Positions 18,662 to 27,600 of a DNA stretch of 64,000 bases are shown here, piece after piece. Both the position numbers and the translations under genes were made by a program. This stretch comes from Streptomyces sp. TLI_053 (GTDB lineage Bacteria; Actinomycetota; Actinomycetes; Streptomycetales; Streptomycetaceae). Numbering within the stretch: position 1 is the first letter of the stretch; each line of letters opens with the position of its first letter. The notes under the pieces were generated by a model. That model was given only the letters and a program-made list of their open reading frames with translations, made no database searches and was not told the DNA's origin. Location of the stretch: assembly GCF_900105395.1 (NCBI RefSeq), contig NZ_LT629775.1, forward strand, positions 7,839,501-7,903,500. The letters are read 5' to 3'.

Positions 18662-20110
18662 ATGCAGTCCCGCCGTGACCAGGTGCAGGCCCACCTCTTC
18701 GTGATGGGCCGGGTCTCCGCCGGCCTGCTGCGGGCCGAGCCGGACGCCCCCGACAGCCCGACCGGGCGGACCAACCGGGGCGCCGTGATCGGCCTGGCCG
18801 TCGCGCTGCTGATCGGACTCGGCGCGGGCGTCTACGGGTTGGTCAAGCCCGGTGGCGCGACCGGCTGGCGCAAGGCCGGCACGGTGGTGGTGGTCAAGGA
18901 GACCGGAACCCGCTACCTGTTCGCCGGCGGGCAGCTGCACCCCGTCCTCAACCAGGCCAGCGCCCGGCTGCTGTCGGGCGACCAGCTGAAGGTGGACGAG
19001 GTGTCGCGCCGCTCGCTGGAGGGCACCGACCGGGGCACCGCGGTCGGCATCGTCGGGGCGCCGGACGGCGTGCCCGCCCCCGCCGACCTGGACCGCTCCG
19101 ACTGGCTGGCCTGCACCGTGCAGGCGGCGGGCGGTCCGGCGGGCCGCGCCGCGCCGCTGCTGTCGCTGGCCGTGGGCAGCCGGCCCGGCGGCCTCCCCGC
19201 CGGTGACCGGGCCGCGCTGGTGGCCGGGCCGGACGGCGTGCCGCACCTGCTCTGGCACGGGCGCCGCTACGCGCTGGACGTCGAGGGAGGGGCGGTTCGC
19301 GCGCTCGGGTACGCGGCGGCCACCCCGGCGCCGGTGCCGGCGGCCTTCCTGCAGACCTTCGCCCCCGGGCCCGACCTGCGCCGCCCCGAGCTGCCCGGCC
19401 GGGGCACCGCCGGGCCCGACCTCTCGGGGCGGAAGACCCGGGTCGGCCAGCTGGTCGCAGGGGCGGGCGAGGACCGCTACGTGCTCACGGCGCAGGGCCT
19501 GGTGCAGGTCTCCACGACGCTGCTGGCCCTGCTCCAGGGTGATCCGCGCACCCAGGAGCAGGCGTACGGGGGCGGCGCGGTGACCGTCGATCCGGTCGGC
19601 GCGGCCGACCTCGCGGCCCATTCGGCGCCGGCCGCCGCGGCCGCCGAGATCCTCCAGACGAACCTGCCGGCCCGACCGCCGGGCCTGGTGCCCGTGGGGG
19701 CCGGGCAGGCGCTGTGCGCGGGCCTGGCCACCACCGGGGCGGGCGAGGTCGACCTGCGGGTGCTGGACGCGACCGCCGTCCTCGGTCTGCCGCCGACCAC
19801 CGAGCCGGGCGTCGTGCCCAGTTGCACGCCCGCCGACCGGATCGCCGTGCGGCCCGGGGGCGGTGCGCTGGTGCGCGCGCTGTCCGGTGCCGGGCAGGGC
19901 TCGACGCTCTACCTGGTGACCGACAACGGCGTGCGCTACCCGCTGGCCCCGGCCGCCGCCGAGCGGCTGGGTCTCGCCGGAGCCGCCCCGGTGGCCGTCC
20001 CCGGACGGCTGCTGTCGCTGCTGCCCACCGGGCCGAGCCTGGACCCGGCGGCGCTGACCGGGACGGGGCTCGTCCAGCCGCCCGCCACCGACGGCAAGTG
20101 TGCCCGCTGA
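18662..20110 (+). CDS. eccB: EccB, T7SS membrane-anchored protein
   Basis: 482 aa, start ATG 18662 with AGGAGG 7 nt upstream. The cytosolic N-terminus (SRRDQVQAHLFVMGRV) carries the family motif. One membrane helix (about 40-62) is followed by a large extracytoplasmic repeat domain with family-type segments (VVVKETGTRYLFAGGQLHPV, DNGVRYPLA). Paired cysteines near residue 150 and in the C-terminal region fit the exported domain. EccB forms the extracytoplasmic part of the translocase. It lies 90 bp after eccD. Confidence 0.96.
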   Translation: MQSRRDQVQAHLFVMGRVSAGLLRAEPDAPDSPTGRTNRGAVIGLAVALLIGLGAGVYGLVKPGGATGWRKAGTVVVVKETGTRYLFAGGQLHPVLNQASARLLSGDQLKVDEVSRRSLEGTDRGTAVGIVGAPDGVPAPADLDRSDWLACTVQAAGGPAGRAAPLLSLAVGSRPGGLPAGDRAALVAGPDGVPHLLWHGRRYALDVEGGAVRALGYAAATPAPVPAAFLQTFAPGPDLRRPELPGRGTAGPDLSGRKTRVGQLVAGAGEDRYVLTAQGLVQVSTTLLALLQGDPRTQEQAYGGGAVTVDPVGAADLAAHSAPAAAAAEILQTNLPARPPGLVPVGAGQALCAGLATTGAGEVDLRVLDATAVLGLPPTTEPGVVPSCTPADRIAVRPGGGALVRALSGAGQGSTLYLVTDNGVRYPLAPAAAERLGLAGAAPVAVPGRLLSLLPTGPSLDPAALTGTGLVQPPATDGKCAR

Positions 20111-20229
20111 GGTGATTCGCCCCGCTCCGCCGGTGCACTGAACCGGCCGGGCCCCCGGGGCCGTTCAGCCTGGCGGGCCCGCCGCCGCGCGGGCCCGCCC
20201 CCGAGACGTGAGATGCGAGAGGGACCGAG

Positions 20230-20586
20230 ATGGCCAACACCAACCCGAATGCCGTCACGAAGGCGGATCCGGCCTCGATCCAGGCCGTGAAGAGCACCAT
20301 CGAGGCGCAGATGGGGGTGATGGACGGAGTCAAGCGGGACATCGACATGAGCATCCAGGAGCTGGAGACCAAGTTCCAGGCCAAGTCGAGCGTCGTCTTC
20401 GTGCAGAAGATCGGTGAGTGGCAGCAGAAGTACCAGGAGGTGATCGGCCTCTACAACGACTTCCTGGGCAAGCTGGCCGCCGGTGAGAACACCTTCAACA
20501 GCGCCGAGGAGAGCGCCCTGTCGGTCGCGAACAAGACCGGCAGCGGCGGGTACGACCCGATCAAGGACGCCCTGAACCCCAAGTAG
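20230..20586 (+). CDS. Small helical ESX-like protein, 118 aa
   Basis: Start ATG 20230 after GAGAGGGACCGAG. The product has two long amphipathic helices (about 15-55 and 58-100), as in WXG100/ESAT-6-like proteins, but the WxG turn is absent: the loop reads KSSVVF. The C-terminus ends GGYDPIKDALNPK. No YxxxD/E export motif is apparent. It lies directly after eccB and is therefore a candidate secreted substrate or chaperone partner. Confidence 0.75.
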   Translation: MANTNPNAVTKADPASIQAVKSTIEAQMGVMDGVKRDIDMSIQELETKFQAKSSVVFVQKIGEWQQKYQEVIGLYNDFLGKLAAGENTFNSAEESALSVANKTGSGGYDPIKDALNPK

Positions 20587-20671
20587 GCGGACCGAACCCC
20601 AGCCCCACCGGCCGGGCGGTGCGTCCGGTCGTTCCCCCTCTCCAACCCCCAACGAAACGGGAGTCAGCGAA

Positions 20672-20953
20672 GTGTTCGTCGAGCACGCGGGCGTCGAGGG
20701 CGCCATCCAGTACCTCAGCGACACGGCCGAGCGCATGGAGGACGCCATGCGCGTCACCAAGCAGAAGCTGGACAGCTTCTACGGCGGCCCCCTCCTCGGT
20801 GTGTTCTCCACCGCCGCGGAGAACCTCTCCGAGGCACTCCGTCAGAAGGACGGCGTGATGATCGGTGACATCAACTCCGCCACCCAGGACCTCGCGAAGA
20901 TCCACCACATCCTCTGGTCGGCCGACTTCGAGGCCGGCCGGGGCATGGGCTGA
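20672..20953 (+). CDS. Small helical ESX-like protein, 93 aa
   Basis: GTG start at 20672 with GGGAG 8 nt upstream. Mostly alpha-helical with a central FYGGP turn that may replace the WxG turn; the sizes of the flanking helices fit the ESAT-6 hairpin. It lies between two other small helical proteins, 86 bp after the 118-aa gene and 18 bp before the next. It may form a heterodimer with one of them. No family name assigned. Confidence 0.75.
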   Translation: MFVEHAGVEGAIQYLSDTAERMEDAMRVTKQKLDSFYGGPLLGVFSTAAENLSEALRQKDGVMIGDINSATQDLAKIHHILWSADFEAGRGMG

Positions 20954-20970
20954 CGGAGGGTCCGGGCACC

Positions 20971-21408
20971 ATGGGAGACGAGGACAAGGACTCCGGCGGG
21001 CACGGGGTCACCAAGATCACCGAGGGCTACGTCGCGGAGTTCGCGGACAAGAAGCTCCAGAACTTCATCAACGGTCTCACGAGCAGCGCGAACCTCAGGG
21101 ACATCGCCCTCTACGCCACCGACGGCGGCATGGTGAGCGCCAACCGCCCGTCCCACCTGCTGCTGGGCAACTCGAGCGCGACCGCTCCCTCGATCGGGGC
21201 GCTCACCACCGCGTTCAAGGGCTACTTCGGGTCGGTCAACGCCGGCTTCAACACCATCAACACCCAGGTCAAGAACATGAAGCAGGACCTCAAGGACGCC
21301 GACCTCATCCTGCAGAACGGGGAGGAGGACGCCATCAGCGTCGCCGAGCTGATGTACCTGCTCAACAACGTCGTTCCCGGCGGCGGCTCCGGTACCGGGC
21401 CCCGCTGA
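20971..21408 (+). CDS. Small helical ESX-like protein, 145 aa
   Basis: ATG 20971 with GGAGGG 9 nt upstream, 18 bp after the previous gene. Acidic start (MGDEDKD), then long helices and a Gly-rich C-terminus. The segment AFKGYFGSVNAGFN could be the hairpin turn. No WxG. The size is larger than a typical ESAT-6-like protein. Likely part of the same substrate set. Confidence 0.75.
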   Translation: MGDEDKDSGGHGVTKITEGYVAEFADKKLQNFINGLTSSANLRDIALYATDGGMVSANRPSHLLLGNSSATAPSIGALTTAFKGYFGSVNAGFNTINTQVKNMKQDLKDADLILQNGEEDAISVAELMYLLNNVVPGGGSGTGPR

Positions 21409-21524
21409 CCCGGCCGCCGTGCCGTCACACGGGCCGGCCCCGGCGCAGGCCGGCCCGCACTCCCGGCCCTCCGGGGCCGTTCCGATCCGACCCGACCGCG
21501 CCGGTCCATTCGAAGGGGTTCACC

Positions 21525-23675
21525 GTGGGCAAGTGGGAGGACGTCCTCGCGATCTTCGCGTCGTCGGCCCAGACCAGCATCGCCGACCGAGGGGCGATCG
21601 CCGGGAAGGACGTCAAGTGGACGCCCGGTGACGGCATGGGGCACCCGAGGGTCTACCACGAGTGGCTGAAGACCGGCCAGGACGGGATGCCCAACGACGC
21701 CTGGTGGTTCTGGAACTTCCACTTCACCTACAACAACGAGGTGAAGTACGGCTCGTACTACTACGGGATCAACTACGACTACTCGACGCTGGGAGCCGGG
21801 TCGCCGTGGAAGCGCTTCGAGGACGAGCCCGCGCTGATCATCGAGCCGCTGCGGAAGGAACCGTTCGCCAACGACCGGATCGACCTGAAGTGCTTCGACG
21901 CGGTGGTCATGTCGCACCAGAACGCCCGGTTCTTCCTCGACGGCTGGACGAAGGAGACCAAGAAGTGGGTCGACGAGGTCGACGCGCCGGACGGTGACTG
22001 GCAGGGTTCCGCGGCCGGCGCCTTCCACACCGTGCTCGGCGCGCTCTACGGCGAGGTGGCCAGCTTCCGCGGCCAACTGGCGGACAACGGCATCGAGACG
22101 GCGCTGCAGGCGGTGAAGCCCCAGCTGGACAAGGCCCTCACCAGGCTGAGCGGTGCCATCACCACCTGGAAGGCCGACAAGCTGTGGCACCCGGCCAATG
22201 CCCTCAACGCGGCCATGGCCGACGCCCTCGCGGGCGCCACGGTCGAGGTCAAGTGGCGGACGTCGGTGACCGGGACCACCTGGGACGAGTCGCAGAAGTC
22301 GACGGACATCTCGCAGGCCGACGGGTACGGCGACCTCACGTTCAAGGTCACCCAGTCCCCGTACGGCGACCCCACCACCAAGGAGTTCTGGGAGAAGGTG
22401 GTGGCCCGCGGCAAGGAGATCTGGCTGGCCCACCTCGCCCCGCTGGACACCGCGGCCGGTGAGGCGCTGCTGACCCTGGAGCAGGCCTACAGCGCCCTGT
22501 CGAACCAGATGAACACCAACCACCCCAGGGTCGAGATGCGGATGCCGCCCCCGGTCCAGCCGAAGGTGGAGACGCCGCCCGGGACCGGCGGCAACGGGGC
22601 GGGCGGCAAGGACGACCTCGACAAGGACACCAAGGACCTCAAGCAGGACCTCGGGGCCGGGCCGGGCGGCAAGGACTTCAAGCTCGACGGCGGTGGCGGC
22701 GGTGCCGGCACCGGCAGCGGGAGCCCCGGCGGCATCGGCGGCATCGGCAACATCGGCGGGAACGGCAGCGGTGGCGGAAGCGGCACGGGCGGGGGCGCGA
22801 AGCCGCCCACCAGCCTCCCCGGCGACGTGAAGCTCCCGGAGATCGTCCCCGGCGGCAGCGGCGGCGGGACCACGCTCCCGGGTGGCGGGACCACCCTGCC
22901 CGGTGGCGGGACGATCCTTCCGGGCGGTGTGCGCGTTCCGGACCTCCTCGGCGACGGCGCCGGATCCGGCGGCTGGACCGGCGGCATCGGCACCGGTTCC
23001 GGCAGCCGGAACGTCGTGCTGCCGCCCGGGTCCCGGATCACCGACGAAGGCCGGGTGGTGGACAGCGAGGGGCGGCCCGTCCTGGACACCCGCGGCAACC
23101 CGATGGTGGTCGGCCGGGACTACACCGTCGGCCCGGACGGCACCCTGTTGGACGGTCGCGGCGTCCCGGTGCCCGAGAGCCGGCAGATCATCGACGACCT
23201 CGGCCGCAGCTACCTGGACGAGGACGACCTCCTCGCGCCCAACGACTTCGGCCTCGGTCTCTCGGGTCTCGGCGGCACGGGTGTGTTCGGAGGGTCCGGC
23301 GCGGGAGGCGGCTCCGCCGTGCTGGGTCCGGGCGGCATCTCCCCGATCACCGGCGTCGGCTCCGGGCTGGGCTCGCGGGCGATCGCCAACGGCGCCGATC
23401 CGAGTGTGCTCAAGGCCGCGTCCGACGCGGCGAACGAGCGGCTCGCGGCGGAGCGCGCGGCCCGCGCCGCGGCCGCCGAGCAGTCGGCGCTGACCGGACG
23501 CCAGGTGACCACCACCGGCGGTAGCGGCATGCCGCCGATGATGCCGCCGGGCGCGGGCGCCGGGGCCGGGGCCGGCGGCAACGAGAAGGACCGTCAGCGC
23601 ACCACCTGGCTGGCGGAGGACGAAGAGGTCTGGGGCACCGACAGCGGGGCCGTGGAGGGCGTCATCGGCCGCTGA
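21525..23675 (+). CDS. 716-aa T7SS-linked protein, helical N-terminus and Gly-rich C-terminus
   Basis: Starts at GTG 21525 with GAAGGGG 6-7 nt upstream; the frame is open to 20865 but that part overlaps other genes. Residues 1-100 contain an aromatic region (NDAWWFWNFHFTYNN, KYGSYYYGINYDYS). Residues about 120-340 are long helices like those of EspB or PPE-type substrates. Residues 350-560 are Gly-rich with Gly-Thr-Leu-Pro repeats (GGGTTLPGGG), and the end is a helix plus the tail TTWLAEDEEVWGTDSGAVEG. No signal peptide. A secreted structural or effector substrate is the best guess. Confidence 0.75.
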   Translation: MGKWEDVLAIFASSAQTSIADRGAIAGKDVKWTPGDGMGHPRVYHEWLKTGQDGMPNDAWWFWNFHFTYNNEVKYGSYYYGINYDYSTLGAGSPWKRFEDEPALIIEPLRKEPFANDRIDLKCFDAVVMSHQNARFFLDGWTKETKKWVDEVDAPDGDWQGSAAGAFHTVLGALYGEVASFRGQLADNGIETALQAVKPQLDKALTRLSGAITTWKADKLWHPANALNAAMADALAGATVEVKWRTSVTGTTWDESQKSTDISQADGYGDLTFKVTQSPYGDPTTKEFWEKVVARGKEIWLAHLAPLDTAAGEALLTLEQAYSALSNQMNTNHPRVEMRMPPPVQPKVETPPGTGGNGAGGKDDLDKDTKDLKQDLGAGPGGKDFKLDGGGGGAGTGSGSPGGIGGIGNIGGNGSGGGSGTGGGAKPPTSLPGDVKLPEIVPGGSGGGTTLPGGGTTLPGGGTILPGGVRVPDLLGDGAGSGGWTGGIGTGSGSRNVVLPPGSRITDEGRVVDSEGRPVLDTRGNPMVVGRDYTVGPDGTLLDGRGVPVPESRQIIDDLGRSYLDEDDLLAPNDFGLGLSGLGGTGVFGGSGAGGGSAVLGPGGISPITGVGSGLGSRAIANGADPSVLKAASDAANERLAAERAARAAAAEQSALTGRQVTTTGGSGMPPMMPPGAGAGAGAGGNEKDRQRTTWLAEDEEVWGTDSGAVEGVIGR

Positions 23676-23692
23676 GGCCGTCACCGCCCACC

Positions 23693-23770
23693 GCGTCACC
23701 GCCCACCGGGCCGGCGCGTCACCGGCGTCGGCGCGTCACCGCCCACCGGGCCGACGCGTCACCGGCGTCG
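23693..23770 (+). repeat. Intergenic tandem repeat, period 40 bp
   Basis: Two near-identical copies (23693-23730 and 23733-23770) with a partial third to about 23786; the word GCGTCACCG recurs. It lies between the 716-aa gene and the YbaB-like gene. Confidence 0.85.
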
Positions 23771-23845
23771 GCGCGTCACCGGCACCGGGCCCGTCCGCCC
23801 GGTGCCGGCCCGCCCCGACCGCAACGAGAAACGAGGAGCACCACC

Positions 23846-24286
23846 ATGAGCAACCCCTTCGCGGACCAGATCGCCCAGACCATGGAGGCGATGCGGACCC
23901 AGCTCGCCAAGGCCGAGGAGGCGCAGGCCGAGCTGGAGAAGCTCACCGCCTCCGTCACCTCCAAGGACCGCCTGGTGACGGTGAAGGTCGGCCCGCAGGG
24001 CCAGGTCCTCGCGCTGACCTTCCACACCACCGGCTACCGGGACAAGGCGCCGGCCGAACTCGGCGCCCTGCTGACCGACGTCCTCAACGAGGCCCGCGCC
24101 AAGGTGGGGGAGCAGGTCGCGGCCCGGATCGGGGAGTTCGAGGGGGTGGCCGACAGCCTGCGCCTGTCGATGACCGGCGGCAGCGACCTGGACGACCTGC
24201 TGGAGCCGCTGTGGTCGATGCGCCCCGGCTACGCGGACGAGGCCGAGAAGAAGAAGACCCGCAAGCAGGAGGAGTTCGGTGGCTGA
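23846..24286 (+). CDS. YbaB/EbfC-family protein (EspL-like)
   Basis: 146 aa from ATG 23846 with GAGGAG upstream. A coiled-coil start (about 8-40) is followed by the YbaB core: VTVKVGPQGQVLALTFHT, then helices. Members form DNA-binding dimers; in mycobacterial ESX-1 the YbaB-like EspL stabilises substrates in the cytosol. Here it sits between substrate-like genes and overlaps the next gene by 8 bp, which supports a chaperone-type role. Confidence 0.88.
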   Translation: MSNPFADQIAQTMEAMRTQLAKAEEAQAELEKLTASVTSKDRLVTVKVGPQGQVLALTFHTTGYRDKAPAELGALLTDVLNEARAKVGEQVAARIGEFEGVADSLRLSMTGGSDLDDLLEPLWSMRPGYADEAEKKKTRKQEEFGG

Positions 24287-24596
24287 GGACCCCAATGTGC
24301 TCGCGAAGACCGAGTACATGAAGAAGGCCTTCGCGGAGTTCATCGAGCTCAAGGACCTCCTGAAGGAGATCGAGACCGAGGTCCAGACGATCAACAAGCT
24401 CAACAAGACGGTCGGCGGCGACGACGAGATCGGCAAGCAGTACCACGAGCAGATCGACGAGCCGACGACCAACCTGACCGAGCTGATCAAGAAGGTCCGG
24501 CAGGTGGTCGGCACGGTCGGCGAGAACGGCGAGAAGCTCGCCGACAAGCTCGACCGCGCGGACGACCTCGCCACCGAGATCGCCAACCACCGCTAG
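24279..24596 (+). CDS. Small helical ESX-like protein, 105 aa
   Basis: GTG 24279 with AGGAGG 6 nt upstream, overlapping the YbaB-like gene by 8 bp, so translation is probably coupled. Highly charged, two helices (about 5-42 and 55-100). Length and shape fit an ESAT-6-like hairpin, but there is no WxG. It directly precedes the giant gene and may be its co-secreted partner. Confidence 0.75.
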   Translation: MAEDPNVLAKTEYMKKAFAEFIELKDLLKEIETEVQTINKLNKTVGGDDEIGKQYHEQIDEPTTNLTELIKKVRQVVGTVGENGEKLADKLDRADDLATEIANHR

Positions 24597-24690
24597 CGGC
24601 GGGCTCCGCAGGACCCCGACAGGGTCCCGCAGGACCTCGGCAGGACCCGCACCACCCCCTGGAACGACCGGAAACGGCAGGCTGATCCAC

Positions 24691-27600
24691 GTGCCCTACT
24701 CGTCGATCGTGGTCGACAAGACGACCGCGGACTTCTTCTCCAAGGTCACCGGCATGCCCTGGCCGGAGATCCGGGAGGGGGACCTCCGCGAGGTCCGGGA
24801 CGCCTACCAGAAGCTCGCCAAGGACCTGCCGGAGCTGCGGCGCCTGATCGCCGAGGTCGCGATCAAGGCGCGGCAGCAGTTCGAGGGGCAGGCCGCCCAG
24901 GCCTTCTCCGAGCAGATGCGCCAGTTCATCGGCGAGACCGGTGCGTCGGACTACATCGCCTCGGCGACCAAGACCGCCGAGGCGCTCGCGAAGTGCGCCA
25001 ACGACGTGGCGACCGCGGCCGAGTACACCAAGTGGATGGCCATCGCCCAGCTCGTCCAGCTGCTGCTGGAGATCGCGCTGGCCATCCTCTGGGCGCCGTT
25101 CACCTTCGGCGCCAGCCTCGCCGGGATCACCCTGAAGACGATCTTCACCCGCGAGGTGCTGAAGACGCTGATGAAGTTCCTCTTCAAGACGATCCTGCTG
25201 CACACCTTCGCGGGCATCATGAGCGGCCTGACGATGGACCTGGTCATCCAGAACATCCAGATCGGCCAGGGCAACCGCAAGGAGATCGACAAGGACGCCC
25301 TGAAGCAGGCCGTGCTGTTCGGTGTCATCGGCGGCGTGATCTCCGGCCCGCTCAACCTGATCGGCATGGGCCTGGGCAAGCTGCTGGGCCGGCTGCTCGG
25401 CAAGAGCGGCGGCCGGGTGGCGGCCGACAAGCTGTCCGACTTCATGATCAACGGTGACCGCAAGGCGCTGAACGAGGCACTCAAGGCCGGCCTGGAGGGC
25501 GTGGCCAAGGGGAGCAAGGGCACGCTCGGGGACGTCGCGGGCGTGACCCTGAAGTCGACCGCGACCGAGGGGACCGGCACCTGGTTGAACAAGGCGGGCT
25601 CCCGTGCCTTCGCACGCGACCTGGGATCGATCCTGGAGTCCAACGAGAACCTCCTGCGGCACGGCTTCGGCAAGGCCGGGGCGGGCTCGGCGGCGGACAA
25701 GTTCGTCGAGAGCCTGGCCGGGAGCTTCAAGAAGCACCTCAAGGGCGAACTCGGGGACGTGGCCGCGGAGAAGCTCGGCCGGGAGTTCGGCGAGGCCTTC
25801 GTCAAGGGCTGGGGCAAGAGCGGCGTCGACCACGCCGCGCTGAGCGCCGGGCTGCGCGAGGTCCTGGAGAACAGTGGCAAGAAGCTCGGCGAGCGCGGCG
25901 TCGGTGCCCTCGCCGACCGGATGGTCGACGTCGGCGAGCACATGTCGCAGGGCAACCGGATGTTCCACCTCGGCTACGCGATCGGCGAGCAGCTCAAGGA
26001 GGGCGTCCAGGGCAACCTGACCGAGGGTTTCTACAACCTCCTCTTCACCGACAAGCACGAGTTCACCACCACCCTCGCGACCTTCGGCTCCGGCATGGCC
26101 ATGGGCCTGATGGCCCGCGGGCTGCACCACGCCGCGACGCCCCTGATGGGGCGGTACATGGACTGGGTCCGGGACACCCAGTTCAAGGCGATCGCCGAGG
26201 GCCAGTCCAAGTACTTCCCGCCGCACCACCCGCTGACCATCCTGGCCCTGCTGAGCAACCTGTCCGGCAACCCGGCCCCGTTCCCGGTGCCCCGGCTCGG
26301 ACCGCAGCTCGGGTCGGACGGCGGTTCCGGGGGCCACGAGCGCCTGCTGGGCTTCTCCCGGGGGGAGGGCGGTCCGGCGGACGGCGACATCGCCTCGGCC
26401 TTCCACCGCGCGTTCGGCAACGCCGACCTGGAGCACGTCTTCCGGGACGAGGCCGACGACATCCGCGACCTCTTCCGCGAGGCCTTCGGCCGGGGGGACA
26501 TCGAGGACGTCTTCAAGACCCCGGACGACCCGGACGCGGTCGAGTACGCGAAGGTGTTCAAGGAGACCCTCGAGCACGTGCGGTTGGAGGACTCCTTCGA
26601 CGAGTGGATGCCCGGGGCGACCGCGCCGACGCCCGTCGGTACCGTCTCGCACGGGGGCGAGAGCGTCCGGACGCAGACCCCGGGCCAGGGTCAGCAGCAG
26701 GGTCAGACCCAGGGGCAGACCCAGACGCAGGGACAGGGACAGACGCAGGGGCAGGGCCAGACCCAGCGCCAGCAGCCGAATCCGATCACCGGCGAGACCA
26801 CCCGCCCCTCGCCGGTCCGGACGACCTCCACCTCGTCCGAGAGCTCCACGTCGCCCACGTCCACGAGTTCCACGTCCACGTCGTCCACGTCCACCGCGCC
26901 CCCGAGGACGGCCACGGCCTCCGCCGCGCCGGACCCGGCCACGGCGACGGTCCCCACGTCCTCCGCCACGCCGGCCCCCGTGCCGCACCCGAAGCCGGCC
27001 GGCGGCCCGCCGTCCGACCCGCCCGCACCCGGCCTGGACCCCGCCCCCGCGCGCCCCGCACCGCCGACCGCCTCGAGCACCGACCTCCCGGTCCCGCCGT
27101 CCACCACGCAGCGCGAGCCCGCCCCGAGCGGCCTGGAGAACCAGGGCAGCCCCGGCAACCCGAACGGTCCGGGCAGTCCGGGCAGCCCGGGGCACCAGGA
27201 CACCCCGCAGCCGGTGCCGCCCCACCAGCAGACGGCCACCGTCCACCCCGGGCCCGTCCCGCTCCCGGTGCCGCCGTCCGCACCGGCGCACCCGACGCAC
27301 CTGCCGAACGCGGCCGGCGGCTCGGACCTGCGGCCCGACTACACCACCCGGACCGTCAACCCGCCCGCCGGCCCCCGCGCCGCCAACGAGGCGCCCTCCC
27401 CGCTGCGTCCCCACGAGGCCCGGCGCGGCACCCTGCCCACCGGGGAGCGGGCCACCGAGCTCGTCCTGCGGCTGCACCTGGACGGCACGGGCCTGGGGCA
27501 GCAGTCCGTCCAGCGGGTCGCCGCCCTGCAGCGGCGGGCCCTGGACGGCGTAGCCGACGCCTACAACGGCGGCCACCGGCTGCCCGACGGCAGCGTGCTG

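Noticed and set aside
20865..21524. Upstream extension of the 716-aa gene
   Set aside because: It would overlap the 93-aa and 145-aa genes; GTG 21525 has GAAGGGG.
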